Shown in pieces: positions 1-7,149 of a DNA stretch of 56,443 nt; position 1 is the stretch's first letter; each line of letters starts with the position of its first letter. The notes beneath the pieces are model-generated. The model was given only the letters and a program-made list of their open reading frames with translations. It did not search any database and had not been told where the DNA came from. This stretch comes from Chlamydiales bacterium (GTDB lineage: Bacteria > Chlamydiota > Chlamydiia > Chlamydiales > Criblamydiaceae). A program made the translations under genes and the position numbers. The stretch spans positions 1 through 56,443 of the forward strand of contig JACKPN010000012.1 in NCBI GenBank assembly GCA_024233575.1, read 5' to 3'.

Positions 1-1
1 T

Positions 2-161
2 AGAGCCACTTGCAAAATTATTTGAGAACGTTTTTTCTAGCGATTTTGTGGCTCACAAAGGGCGGAGTTCGAAGCAAACTGATGACAGTTTGCGAGAACG
101 AGCACGAAGTGAGACGGAAAATTACAGGAAAAACGCCCCAAATAATTTTGCAAGTGGCTCG
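2..161. repeat. MITE-like palindromic repeat, copy A
   Basis: This 160-bp element has near-perfect terminal inverted repeats (2-23 against 139-161, core AGAGCCACTTGCAAAATTAT) and an inner 8-bp hairpin, GCAAACTG-ATGA-CAGTTTGC. The whole unit is one nested palindrome. A second full copy lies at 54871-55030 in the same orientation, with about ten differences in 160 by hand alignment and no gaps. A decayed inverted copy lies at 40976-41102. It has no protein-coding capacity of its own. Size, terminal inverted repeats and dispersal fit a non-autonomous miniature transposable element. No transposase with matching ends is visible in the window. Confidence 0.85.
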
Positions 162-247
162 TTACTTTAGAGATTTTCTCAAGGTTTGGCATTTTCCTCT
201 TTTCTCTTTGAATTTAACTTTGTTATAGTGTGTGCAAAACCCACCAA

Positions 248-1237
248 ATGCTCATGGATATCAAGCGCCGCGCGCTTTACAATTCTCTCCGGATGAACTG
301 GCTTCTCGATCCCAGCCTTGAAGTAGAGTCATGGCAAGTGGAAAATTACCGAGAAATGTCTCTTCCGGTCATTTTCGGCAGACTGCGCCGGCATGAGATT
401 GATCTGGACAAAGCACAGTTCGTCGCCCTTGCGGAAGAGTATGACACACCCGAAGACCTCGTCGATGACATCCTGGAAGAAGATGAAGAGCTTACTATTG
501 AGGAGCGCGACCTTATCTATCTGTTGCTTTTCGAGTTATGGCGGCGTTTGATGACCGAGAAGCCTTGTCTTTCCGTCTTTTGCGATGAACTGGATCATCA
601 GATTTTCCTTTATGACCGCGGGCAGGCGCGCAATGCCGAGCTGATCGAAGATGCTCTATCCAACCTCATTGTGATCCTTGAGGAGAACACAGACCAAGGA
701 GCGGACCCTGTCGAAGTACTCGAATCATTCAACCTCGGCTGCGCTAACAACGTCGAAACCTTCCTTTACGATTTCATCTCCGAACAGATCGACAACGACA
801 ATGAATCTTACGCTTCCGAGCTTCTCGATAATTTCAGCGAGTACGCTTCCGATGCCAAATGGTTCGACTTTCTGCAGGTACGCCTGCTGATCAAGACCGA
901 CCCTGACGGTGCGGGAACGATGTTGGAGCAACTGATCGAAGACGCTCAAGAAGAACCGAACCTCGATTTCAACCTTGAGGTGCTATCGCTTATGGTTCAA
1001 GAAGGCGAAGAGGAAGTATTCGTCAGGCTTGTCCGCCACTCGTTGCCGCTCCTTGAGACGGAAGAAGATTTTCAAGACCTTATCACTATTTGCGCTGACT
1101 TCTACCGCTGTCTTGACAAAGATCAAAAAGAAGAAGCGCTTCAGGATCTTCTAGACAAGCGCGCGCCGATCGATAGCGGCCGTCCGTTCAACGATAACGA
1201 TCCTGCCGCTGACGAACTGATTACAATCCTCGGCTGA
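248..1237 (+). CDS. Conserved-looking acidic helical protein of unknown function
   Basis: I do not recognise this 329 aa protein. It is strongly acidic, with Asp/Glu clusters through residues 60-100 and 250-330, is predicted mostly alpha-helical, and has no signal peptide or membrane segment. A HEAT- or TPR-like helical fold is possible but no repeat consensus is clear. The open frame begins at a GTG (230), but ATGs at 248 and 254 are more likely starts; none has a good Shine-Dalgarno. A TATAGT at 224-229 could be a -10 element, although that would leave a very short leader. The stop is followed by a T-rich tract (about 1238-1256) without an obvious stem. Codon use resembles the metabolic genes here, so it is probably a housekeeping gene of the lineage. 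Confidence 0.75.
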   Translation: MLMDIKRRALYNSLRMNWLLDPSLEVESWQVENYREMSLPVIFGRLRRHEIDLDKAQFVALAEEYDTPEDLVDDILEEDEELTIEERDLIYLLLFELWRRLMTEKPCLSVFCDELDHQIFLYDRGQARNAELIEDALSNLIVILEENTDQGADPVEVLESFNLGCANNVETFLYDFISEQIDNDNESYASELLDNFSEYASDAKWFDFLQVRLLIKTDPDGAGTMLEQLIEDAQEEPNLDFNLEVLSLMVQEGEEEVFVRLVRHSLPLLETEEDFQDLITICADFYRCLDKDQKEEALQDLLDKRAPIDSGRPFNDNDPAADELITILG

Positions 1238-1394
1238 TTTTTTTTTATTTTTTTCGCTTTTGAATTTCAGAAACTTACCAAAACGCAGAAAAAACTTTTT
1301 CTCTTCGCATATTTGATTCACAGCCAAAATCTTATGCCCCCTTTCACACGCTGTTCTCCAGGAGATTTTGCCGCTTTCAAAAACTAACTCCATC

Positions 1395-1423
1395 TTGACT
1401 TTTATGCGAAAAAAGAAGATACA
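1395..1423 (+). promoter_or_regulatory. Candidate promoter of the ribonucleotide reductase gene
   Basis: TTGACT at 1395-1400 is followed, after 17 bp, by GATACA at 1418-1423. The -35 is close to consensus and the -10 is weak. It lies in the 304-bp gap between the upstream gene and the reductase, just before the NrdR-like boxes. Otherwise that gap holds only AT-rich sequence and the T-tract after the upstream stop. Confidence 0.4.
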
Positions 1424-1436
1424 AAAGGCTATCAAA

Positions 1437-1482
1437 ACACAATTTGTTGTAGTTGCCGTCGCTAAAAACACAAGATGTTGTA
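1437..1482 (+). promoter_or_regulatory. Two tandem NrdR-like operator boxes
   Basis: ACACAATTTGTTGTA at 1437-1451 and ACACAAGATGTTGTA at 1468-1482 differ at two positions and are exactly 31 bp apart, three helical turns. Both resemble the NrdR box (consensus near ACACwATATcTTGTGT). NrdR sites typically come as pairs spaced by an integral number of turns upstream of ribonucleotide reductase genes. The pair lies about 60 bp before the nrdJ start. The sequence, spacing and context are seen; regulation by NrdR is inferred. Confidence 0.65.
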
Positions 1483-1541
1483 TCTCACCTGAGAACGCGG
1501 CATACGATCAAAAAGAAGCAAAATCAACGGAGTATCGAATC

Positions 1542-3557
1542 ATGACTAAGCCAACACCGCGAGCAATGGCAACTGCGCTGCGTACTTATCACAGACCAAT
1601 CAAAGATGGCGACACCAGGCTGGAAAGCTGGGGACAAGTCGTCGACCGCGTTGTCAGCCACCAACGTTGGCTATGGGAACGTGCGTTAGGACGTTCGCTC
1701 AATGAATATGAAGAAGATGAACTCGAAGAGATCCGCCAGCTTGTCCTTGGCCGTTATATCGCGCCTGCCGGACGCACGCTGTGGCTTGGCGGCACCGAGC
1801 TCAGCCGCAAGCGCGAGTCTTGCATGTTCAACTGTTCGTTCACTCATGTGGAAACCGTCTATGACGTTGTCGACGTTCTATGGCTGCTTCTGCAAGGTTG
1901 CGGCGTTGGCTTCCGACCGATCACCGGTACTCTCAACGGTTTCCGCTGCCCGTTACGCGAAATCAAAGTGATCCGCTCCGCAAGAACAGAGAAGGGTGGC
2001 CTCGAGCAAAATATCGAAACCTATGATCCTGAAACACGTACATGGACAATCAAAGTCGGCGACTCTGCCATTGCATGGGCTAAAGCTGTCGGCAAGCTCG
2101 TTGCCGGTAAGTTCCCTGCACGCACTCTTGTCCTAGACTTCTCTGAAATCCGCTCTGCCGGCACCCGCCTTAAAGGTTACGGATGGATCTCCTCCGGCGA
2201 TGAACAAATAGCCAAAGCATTCAAAGCGATCGCGCAGATCCTCTCCGACCGTGCCGACCAGCTACTGACGCGGATGGACATTCTCGACATCGTTAACTAT
2301 CTTGGTACAATCCTATCTAGCCGCCGTTCAGCGCAGATCGCCTTATTTGAATATGGACAGCCTGAATGGGAAGAGTTTGCCGTCGCCAAGAAAGAGTGGT
2401 GGCTGCGCGACTGTGCGCACCGTCAGCAGTCGAACAACAGCTTGCTTTTCTACCAGAAGCCCACGCGCGCCGAATTGGAAAACGTGTTCAACTTGATGCT
2501 CGACGCCGGCGGTTCCGAGCCAGGATTTATCAATGCTGCTGAAGCTGAGCGTCGCGCCCCTTGGTTTAAAGGATGCAACCCATGTGTAGAGATCCTTCTC
2601 GGCAATAAAAGCTTCTGCAATCTCACTGAAGTCAACGTCCTTGCCTTCAAAGGCGATAAGGTTGGCCTCGAGCGCGCTCTTCGCCTCGCTGCGCGGATGA
2701 ACTACCGCCAGACCATGGTCAATCTTCGCGATGAGATCCTTCAAGAGGCATGGCATCTCAATAACGACTTCCTCCACCTGTGCGGCGTCGGCCTTACCGG
2801 CATCCGCGCCCGTCCCGACCTTGCTGCTTACGACTTCAAGCGCATGCGCAACATCGCTGTCAGCGCCGCTTACAGCATGGCCAATGAGCTCAATGCGCCA
2901 TTGCCTAAGAACGTTACTTGCATCAAGCCTAGCGGCACCCTTAGCAAGATCATGGGTACCGAAGAGTGGGGCGAAGTTCCTGAAGGCATTCACATGCCTC
3001 TCGGCCGTTATGTCTTTAATAGTATCACCTACTCACGCCACGATCCCCTTGTCGACCGCTTCCGCGCCGCAGGCTACGAAGTGATCGAGAAGCCTTTCGA
3101 GCCCGAGTCTGTTCTTGTCAAGTTTCCTGTCAAGTATGAGACTGTGCCTTTTACGCGTAAGACTGTGACACGTAAAAACGGACAAGTCGAAGAGGTCGAA
3201 ATCAACGAAGACTCCGCCGTCACCCAATTGGAGTGGTACCGTCTTCTGCAGGAAACATGGTGCGAGCAGAACGTCTCCAACACCATCTCTTACGATCCTT
3301 CCGAGGTACCGGAGATCATCGACTGGTTTATGGAGAACTGGGACACTTATGTGGGAGTTTCCTTCATCTTCCGCAACGACCCGTCAAAGAATGCCGAAGA
3401 CCTCGGCTATGCTTATCTGCCGCAGGAAGTCAAAACGAAAGAGGATTACGACAATTACGTAGCCTGTCTTTCGGAGATTGACTATAGCGGCATTGAATTT
3501 AACTATGAGACGCCCATTGAAGAAGCGTGTGCCAGTGGTGCGTGTCCTGTAAGGTAA
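1542..3557 (+). CDS. nrdJ: Adenosylcobalamin-dependent (class II) ribonucleoside-triphosphate reductase
   Basis: This enzyme reduces ribonucleotides to deoxyribonucleotides with a thiyl radical generated from coenzyme B12, independently of oxygen. The 671 aa protein matches the monomeric Lactobacillus leichmannii type. The active-site stretch NPCVEI gives Cys348 and Glu350, with Cys359 nine residues on, the same spacing as C408/E410/C419 in that enzyme. The N-terminal partner Cys is in the ESCMFNCSF stretch (Cys94/Cys98). The C-terminal shuttle pair is Cys663 and Cys668 in the tail CASGACPVR. The start at 1542 is chosen because CGGAG lies about ten bases upstream and homology begins just after; the open frame extends further upstream without support. 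Chlamydiaceae use class I NrdAB, so a B12-dependent enzyme implies cobalamin uptake or synthesis elsewhere in this genome. Confidence 0.92.
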   Translation: MTKPTPRAMATALRTYHRPIKDGDTRLESWGQVVDRVVSHQRWLWERALGRSLNEYEEDELEEIRQLVLGRYIAPAGRTLWLGGTELSRKRESCMFNCSFTHVETVYDVVDVLWLLLQGCGVGFRPITGTLNGFRCPLREIKVIRSARTEKGGLEQNIETYDPETRTWTIKVGDSAIAWAKAVGKLVAGKFPARTLVLDFSEIRSAGTRLKGYGWISSGDEQIAKAFKAIAQILSDRADQLLTRMDILDIVNYLGTILSSRRSAQIALFEYGQPEWEEFAVAKKEWWLRDCAHRQQSNNSLLFYQKPTRAELENVFNLMLDAGGSEPGFINAAEAERRAPWFKGCNPCVEILLGNKSFCNLTEVNVLAFKGDKVGLERALRLAARMNYRQTMVNLRDEILQEAWHLNNDFLHLCGVGLTGIRARPDLAAYDFKRMRNIAVSAAYSMANELNAPLPKNVTCIKPSGTLSKIMGTEEWGEVPEGIHMPLGRYVFNSITYSRHDPLVDRFRAAGYEVIEKPFEPESVLVKFPVKYETVPFTRKTVTRKNGQVEEVEINEDSAVTQLEWYRLLQETWCEQNVSNTISYDPSEVPEIIDWFMENWDTYVGVSFIFRNDPSKNAEDLGYAYLPQEVKTKEDYDNYVACLSEIDYSGIEFNYETPIEEACASGACPVR

Positions 3558-3558
3558 T

Positions 3559-3632
3559 ATGTTATGCGAGGGGTTCTGCCCCTCGCGCACCCCCGCAAGG
3601 GAGCAAGTGCCCTTGCATCCCCTTATTGTTTG
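3559..3632. repeat. Multi-hairpin repeat, left arm (inverted relative to 4912-4990)
   Basis: It contains a perfect 8-bp hairpin at 3566-3586 (GCGAGGGG, 5-nt loop, CCCCTCGC) and a second at 3595-3616 (GCAAGGG...CCCTTGC), followed by CATCCCCTTATTGTTT. The reverse complement of 4912-4990 carries the same modules in the same order with few differences. A further copy in the 4912-4990 orientation lies at 19866-19924. The repeat starts directly after the nrdJ stop and may also serve as a terminator, but it lacks a T-tract. Confidence 0.8.
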
Positions 3633-3639
3633 CTGTCCA

Positions 3640-4713
3640 CTAATTTTCTCGTCCTTCGTAACGTTGAAGTGCTATCCGCGGAGCGGATAGCACTTCAGAC
3701 GACAGGATAGATTCGTAATCAGAAATGATATTTCTAAATAAAAGATTCCCTTCATTAAAGGGTTTTTGATCTGTATTATTGTTCGAAACGGATTCATTTC
3801 CTAATGCGCTCTTAAGTAAATTCCAAATATCTTTTATCATTGCAGGTCTGAGCTCTGTTTCTGATGAGGTATGATATGTTGGTATCGGCAAAGTTTTTCC
3901 TGACACCTGCTGAATTTTATAGAATGTGTATTGCCCGGCACTCGCAGCAACAATCAGATTGTTACTCCCTTTTCTCTTCTGTATCTCTATTTCATCTATC
4001 TGCTTGAATTCACTACGATCTATTTTTCTGATCTTATCAGAATCGTCGATAGGGTTGATTATCTCGTAATAAATACCTTCTTTATCGCCGAGCCAGTCTA
4101 TAGTTGGCGACTCGAAGGTAGCATTCAATCGCTTGATGAATACTTCAGATACTGAAACAGAAGGTAGTACTGAATACATTCCCGAAGTACAAAGTTCGAT
4201 AGCGCCAAAAGGAGTAGCTATGTGATTGGGGCTCCAGCTGCAATAAAGTAAAAAACCTGTTAGGGTTTGAAATTCATAAGGGTTAGGCGAAGGTACTTCA
4301 TCGCAATCTAATGAATAATTAATATCAAGCCCCTCATCCTTAGCCTCTTGCAATACACGAGAAGCAAACGAATACATCCCTTGGATGGCTCGATAGGTTT
4401 CGTCATACTTATTCTTTATGATATGGTCCCAAAGGGAAATTCGGGTCGCTACTGTATCTAAAGTTTCAGCGAATAGCTTCGGAATAGATTGATACTGATC
4501 TACGAGAGCGCGCAAAAACAAGTTCGTTATGTAGGTATCATGTACAATCCAATACATCGTTTTGCTAGTACGAGTTAAGTTGCACATACACCTCATGGGA
4601 GCTAAAATATCAACTTCATCTACTTTACTGGGCAGCTGCGCTAATATCTTACCTAAAAGTTCCCTTGGAAGTTGTTCCAATAAAGACAAATCATTCTCTG
4701 AACTCACTTGCAT
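3640..4713 (-). CDS. F-box-domain protein, putative host-directed effector
   Basis: The 357 aa protein begins with an F-box-like segment at residues 8-50 (LLEQLPRELLGKILAQLP, then a Cys/Asn/Arg-rich helix ending in MYW). In eukaryotes this fold recruits substrate receptors to the Skp1-Cullin ligase. The remaining ~300 residues match nothing I know and would be the substrate-binding part. There is no signal peptide or membrane segment, consistent with type III secretion, which is inference. The start has AAGGG a few bases upstream. Base composition is visibly more AT-rich than the flanking metabolic genes, and the gene is isolated between inverted multi-hairpin repeats, suggesting a transferred cassette. 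Its last codons run through one of the hairpins (3665-3697). Confidence 0.7.
   Translation of the reverse strand: MQVSSENDLSLLEQLPRELLGKILAQLPSKVDEVDILAPMRCMCNLTRTSKTMYWIVHDTYITNLFLRALVDQYQSIPKLFAETLDTVATRISLWDHIIKNKYDETYRAIQGMYSFASRVLQEAKDEGLDINYSLDCDEVPSPNPYEFQTLTGFLLYCSWSPNHIATPFGAIELCTSGMYSVLPSVSVSEVFIKRLNATFESPTIDWLGDKEGIYYEIINPIDDSDKIRKIDRSEFKQIDEIEIQKRKGSNNLIVAASAGQYTFYKIQQVSGKTLPIPTYHTSSETELRPAMIKDIWNLLKSALGNESVSNNNTDQKPFNEGNLLFRNIISDYESILSSEVLSAPRIALQRYEGREN
3665..3697. repeat. Perfect hairpin inside the 3' end of the F-box gene
   Basis: A 14-15 bp perfect stem with a GGA loop, arms GAAGTGCTATCCGC (3666-3679) and its complement (3683-3696). The ATCCGC-loop-GCGGAT core is shared with the hairpin at 4847-4877, so it belongs to the same repeat family. 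It supplies C-terminal codons of the F-box gene, meaning the repeat has been co-opted as coding sequence. Confidence 0.8.
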
Positions 4714-4805
4714 ACAACCCTTATCATTTTGTTAAAACCCACTCTTGTTACATCGTTCTAGAAAGGTATAGCATGGTGATCGAATCTCTGTTCTGAGCCT
4801 TCTTA

Positions 4806-4990
4806 CGAAGTTGTTAAGGCGAAGCCTTAACAACTTCGGTGCTCCTATGGTGTCATCCGCGAAGCGGATGGCACCATATTCACGCATGCAGCTTGCCCGC
4901 ACCCCACTGCTAACAAAAAAAACAAAAAGGGGATGCAAGGGGGCTTGCTCCCTTGCCGGGGAGCGCGAGGGGCGGCGCCCTTCGCTATAT
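4806..4990. repeat. Multi-hairpin repeat cluster, right arm
   Basis: Four palindromes lie in a row. 4806-4838 is a perfect 15-bp stem with a GAA loop (core GTTGTTAAGGC). 4847-4877 has the ATCCGC-GAA-GCGGAT core. About 4935-4956 is GCAAGGG...CCCTTGC, and 4965-4985 is a GCGAGGG stem. The last two modules are the inverted counterpart of 3559-3632, and the first three recur in order at 19746-19895. The last hairpin reaches the stop codon of the minus-strand phosphoesterase gene. The rest of the F-box to phosphoesterase gap (4714-4805) shows no other feature. Confidence 0.8.
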
Positions 4991-5737
4991 GATTTTGACA
5001 GGGTTAAAGTCGACATAGTCTGCGCTTGTGATCACGTATCGCGTGTTATCGCGCATACCGAAAAGGTCTTTAAGGTCGTGGTAGATATTGTGTATATGGC
5101 CGAAGACGACGGCATCGACATTGTATTTCTCGATAAGCGCTGACGCTCTGGAATCTTTCATATCGGTAGCGATAGGCGGATAGTGCGTCATGACGATGCG
5201 ATGGGAGGCGTTCTGATCGAGTTTGTCGAGGCTCATTTTTAAACGTTGCAGTTCTCTTTCGAAGAGATGTTCGCGCCGTTTAGGGTCGAGATCTTTTTCC
5301 GTTAATGGAAGCACTTTATCATTTTCGACGAAATGGACGATGTTATCGAAGGAGTATTCGTCGGTATCCCATAGGCGTGCTCCGCCGATGCTGATATCGT
5401 TCCAGTTGAAAGCATCGTTTTGGATGATGTGTATGGATGGTGGAAGGATGGAGAGAACCTTGGACTTAGTATGCCACCAGAAGTCGTGGTTGCCGCGGAT
5501 CATCACCTTGGTACCAGGGAGGGCATCGATCCATTGTAGATCGGGGATGGCATCTTCAAGATGTTTCGCCCAGGAGATATCTCCCGGAAGGAGGACGAGA
5601 TCATCGTTGCTGATTTTTTCGCGCCAATGCTTTTCAATCTTTTGGGGGTGATTGTGCCAATGTTCGCCGAAGACATCCATTTTCTTATCCGGCACCCCAA
5701 AGGAGAGGTGCAAGTCTGCTAGTGCCCATACCGTCAT
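4985..5737 (-). CDS. Calcineurin-like metallophosphoesterase (predicted phosphohydrolase)
   Basis: The 250 aa protein has all five dimetal phosphoesterase blocks: DLHLS at residues 8-12, GDISW, GNHDFWW, THYPP and FGHIHN near the C terminus. It fits the COG1768 type of predicted phosphohydrolases, whose substrates are not firmly known. It is cytosolic, with no signal or membrane segment. It is the last gene of the pyrimidine operon, starting one base after the pyrF stop, so it is probably co-transcribed; a role in nucleotide or phosphate metabolism is guesswork. The stop codon sits within the multi-hairpin repeat. Confidence 0.88.
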   Translation of the reverse strand: MTVWALADLHLSFGVPDKKMDVFGEHWHNHPQKIEKHWREKISNDDLVLLPGDISWAKHLEDAIPDLQWIDALPGTKVMIRGNHDFWWHTKSKVLSILPPSIHIIQNDAFNWNDISIGGARLWDTDEYSFDNIVHFVENDKVLPLTEKDLDPKRREHLFERELQRLKMSLDKLDQNASHRIVMTHYPPIATDMKDSRASALIEKYNVDAVVFGHIHNIYHDLKDLFGMRDNTRYVITSADYVDFNPVKII

Positions 5738-5738
5738 T

Positions 5739-6524
5739 TTATTTCAACCGCTGTTTGTAGGCATCCCATGCTGTGGAGCGGTAGCGTTCCGCCTCTTGTT
5801 CCGGGTTTTGCGCTTGGGTGATGCCCCGGCCGACGATGATGATATCGCTTTCTTTTTCACCGATAATATATTCCGGCGTGCTGTAACGCTGTCCTAAGCT
5901 GTCTGAGGTCGTCCCTAGGTTGACACCTGGCGTCATGTGGATGAAGTAGGGTTCGTTGGTGATCTTACCTTGGGAGATGAAGCCTGTAACGAAATCCGTA
6001 TGTTTCTGTGCCAGGCGCAGGCATGCTTGAGTATAGGGCCCTGTTGCCGTTGTCCCTGACGAGCTCATCTGCGCAAGGAGAAGAAGGCCGCGGTGGAGAG
6101 GCTTACCGATTTTTTTTAGGCCGTCGACGATGCCCGGTCCCGGGATGATATGTGCATTCGTCAAGTGTGCCCATTGTGCGATTTTGTAAATCCCTCCGCC
6201 ATATTGCGCTTCGACGGTGGCGCCGATGTCGGCAAATTTACGATCTTCAAAAAGGAAAAAGTTCTCTTCTTTGGCGATCTGTTGCAGTTCGAGGAGCAGA
6301 TGCAGATCGAAATCGTCGACGATATCGATATGCGTTTTTAGCATGCATATCTTTGGTCCTAACTTCCTTGCAAGAGCTAGAAGGTCTGACTTCTTTGTCA
6401 CATCGGCAGCGACAGACAGGTTAGACTGTTTATCTTCGACGATTTGCAGAAGTTTTCGTCCGACCAGATTGGAACAAAAAGGGATCCGTTGCGAGTATGT
6501 TAATTTCAGCGTTTCTTGTAGCAT
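5739..6524 (-). CDS. pyrF: Orotidine 5'-phosphate decarboxylase, eukaryote-like type
   Basis: Catalyses OMP to UMP, the last step of de novo pyrimidine synthesis. The catalytic block is FLFEDRKFADIG, the longer form found in yeast URA3 and the C-terminal half of animal UMP synthase; Escherichia coli PyrF has DLKFHDIP. Also present are MSSSGTTATG, TPGV, SLGQRYSTP and the phosphate-binding SDIIIVGRG. Length is 261 aa. The region before the catalytic block (LGPKICMLKTHID) also follows UMP synthase as I remember it. It lies 10 bases after pyrE, the same order as the fused OPRT-OMPDC protein of eukaryotes. Function is near certain; a eukaryotic or shared ancestry with UMP synthase is inference. 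Confidence 0.95.
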   Translation of the reverse strand: MLQETLKLTYSQRIPFCSNLVGRKLLQIVEDKQSNLSVAADVTKKSDLLALARKLGPKICMLKTHIDIVDDFDLHLLLELQQIAKEENFFLFEDRKFADIGATVEAQYGGGIYKIAQWAHLTNAHIIPGPGIVDGLKKIGKPLHRGLLLLAQMSSSGTTATGPYTQACLRLAQKHTDFVTGFISQGKITNEPYFIHMTPGVNLGTTSDSLGQRYSTPEYIIGEKESDIIIVGRGITQAQNPEQEAERYRSTAWDAYKQRLK

Positions 6525-6534
6525 GTCGTTTTTC

Positions 6535-7149
6535 CTATTTCGCTACCTGATTTTCTGATAGAAAAGTTTTTACCTCTTCTACCGTTTGGGTGTCGATTAA
6601 TTTTTTCTGTTGCAGCGTGTGCAGCATCGATGAGATGGTGAACACCGCGTGGAGGGTGATCCCTCTGGTAGAGAGATTGCTTCTGCCCCCCTGTTCTCTA
6701 TCGATCAGCACGACTGCATCGCTGACGTTAAGGCCAGCCTCATTCAGTGCTGTCGTTGTTTCCATAATACTTGTTCCGCTTGTAGCAAGGTCTTCCACGA
6801 CGACACAGGGGGTATTGGGCATGAATGCCCCTTCGATCATTTTGCGTGTGCCGTAGTCTTTAGCCTCTTTGCGGCGCATTACCATCGGAATGTTATGCTT
6901 AATTGATATTGCTGTTGCTATCGGCAGGGCTGTGTAGGGAACGCCGCAGAGAAGTTGAGGGCTGAGGGAAGCGATTTTTTGCCACATCGTGTCGGCAACC
7001 GCTTCAAGAATTTTGGGGTGTGAGACGATTTGTCTAAGGTCGATGTAGATCGGCGACACGATGCCGCTTTTTAGCGTGAAGGAGCCGAACTTCACTGCTC
7101 CTATAGCAAACAGATTTTCTATCAACGCATCATCATGAGTCATTGGCAA
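6535..7149 (-). CDS. pyrE: Orotate phosphoribosyltransferase
   Basis: Converts orotate and PRPP to OMP. The 204 aa protein has FGSFTLKSGIVSPIYIDLR near residue 20, the CGVPYTALPIAT block, RRKEAKDYGT, and the PRPP-binding loop VVVEDLATSGTSI, followed by VLIDREQGG. These blocks resemble the N-terminal half of eukaryotic UMP synthase more than enterobacterial PyrE. It overlaps the end of pyrD by 17 bases and is followed 10 bases later by pyrF, so translation is likely coupled. Cytosolic enzyme. Confidence 0.95.
   Translation of the reverse strand: MPMTHDDALIENLFAIGAVKFGSFTLKSGIVSPIYIDLRQIVSHPKILEAVADTMWQKIASLSPQLLCGVPYTALPIATAISIKHNIPMVMRRKEAKDYGTRKMIEGAFMPNTPCVVVEDLATSGTSIMETTTALNEAGLNVSDAVVLIDREQGGRSNLSTRGITLHAVFTISSMLHTLQQKKLIDTQTVEEVKTFLSENQVAK

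Noticed and set aside
10..228. Open frame of 72 codons at the left end
   Set aside because: It lies almost wholly inside the palindromic MITE and has no Shine-Dalgarno or protein-like composition.
2343..2993. 216-codon minus-strand frame inside nrdJ
   Set aside because: It covers the reductase active-site region on the opposite strand and has no supporting start or motif.
3559..3632. Reading the hairpins after nrdJ simply as a terminator
   Set aside because: There is no T-tract and the same modules recur, inverted, beyond the F-box gene and before oppA, so they are a repeat family first.
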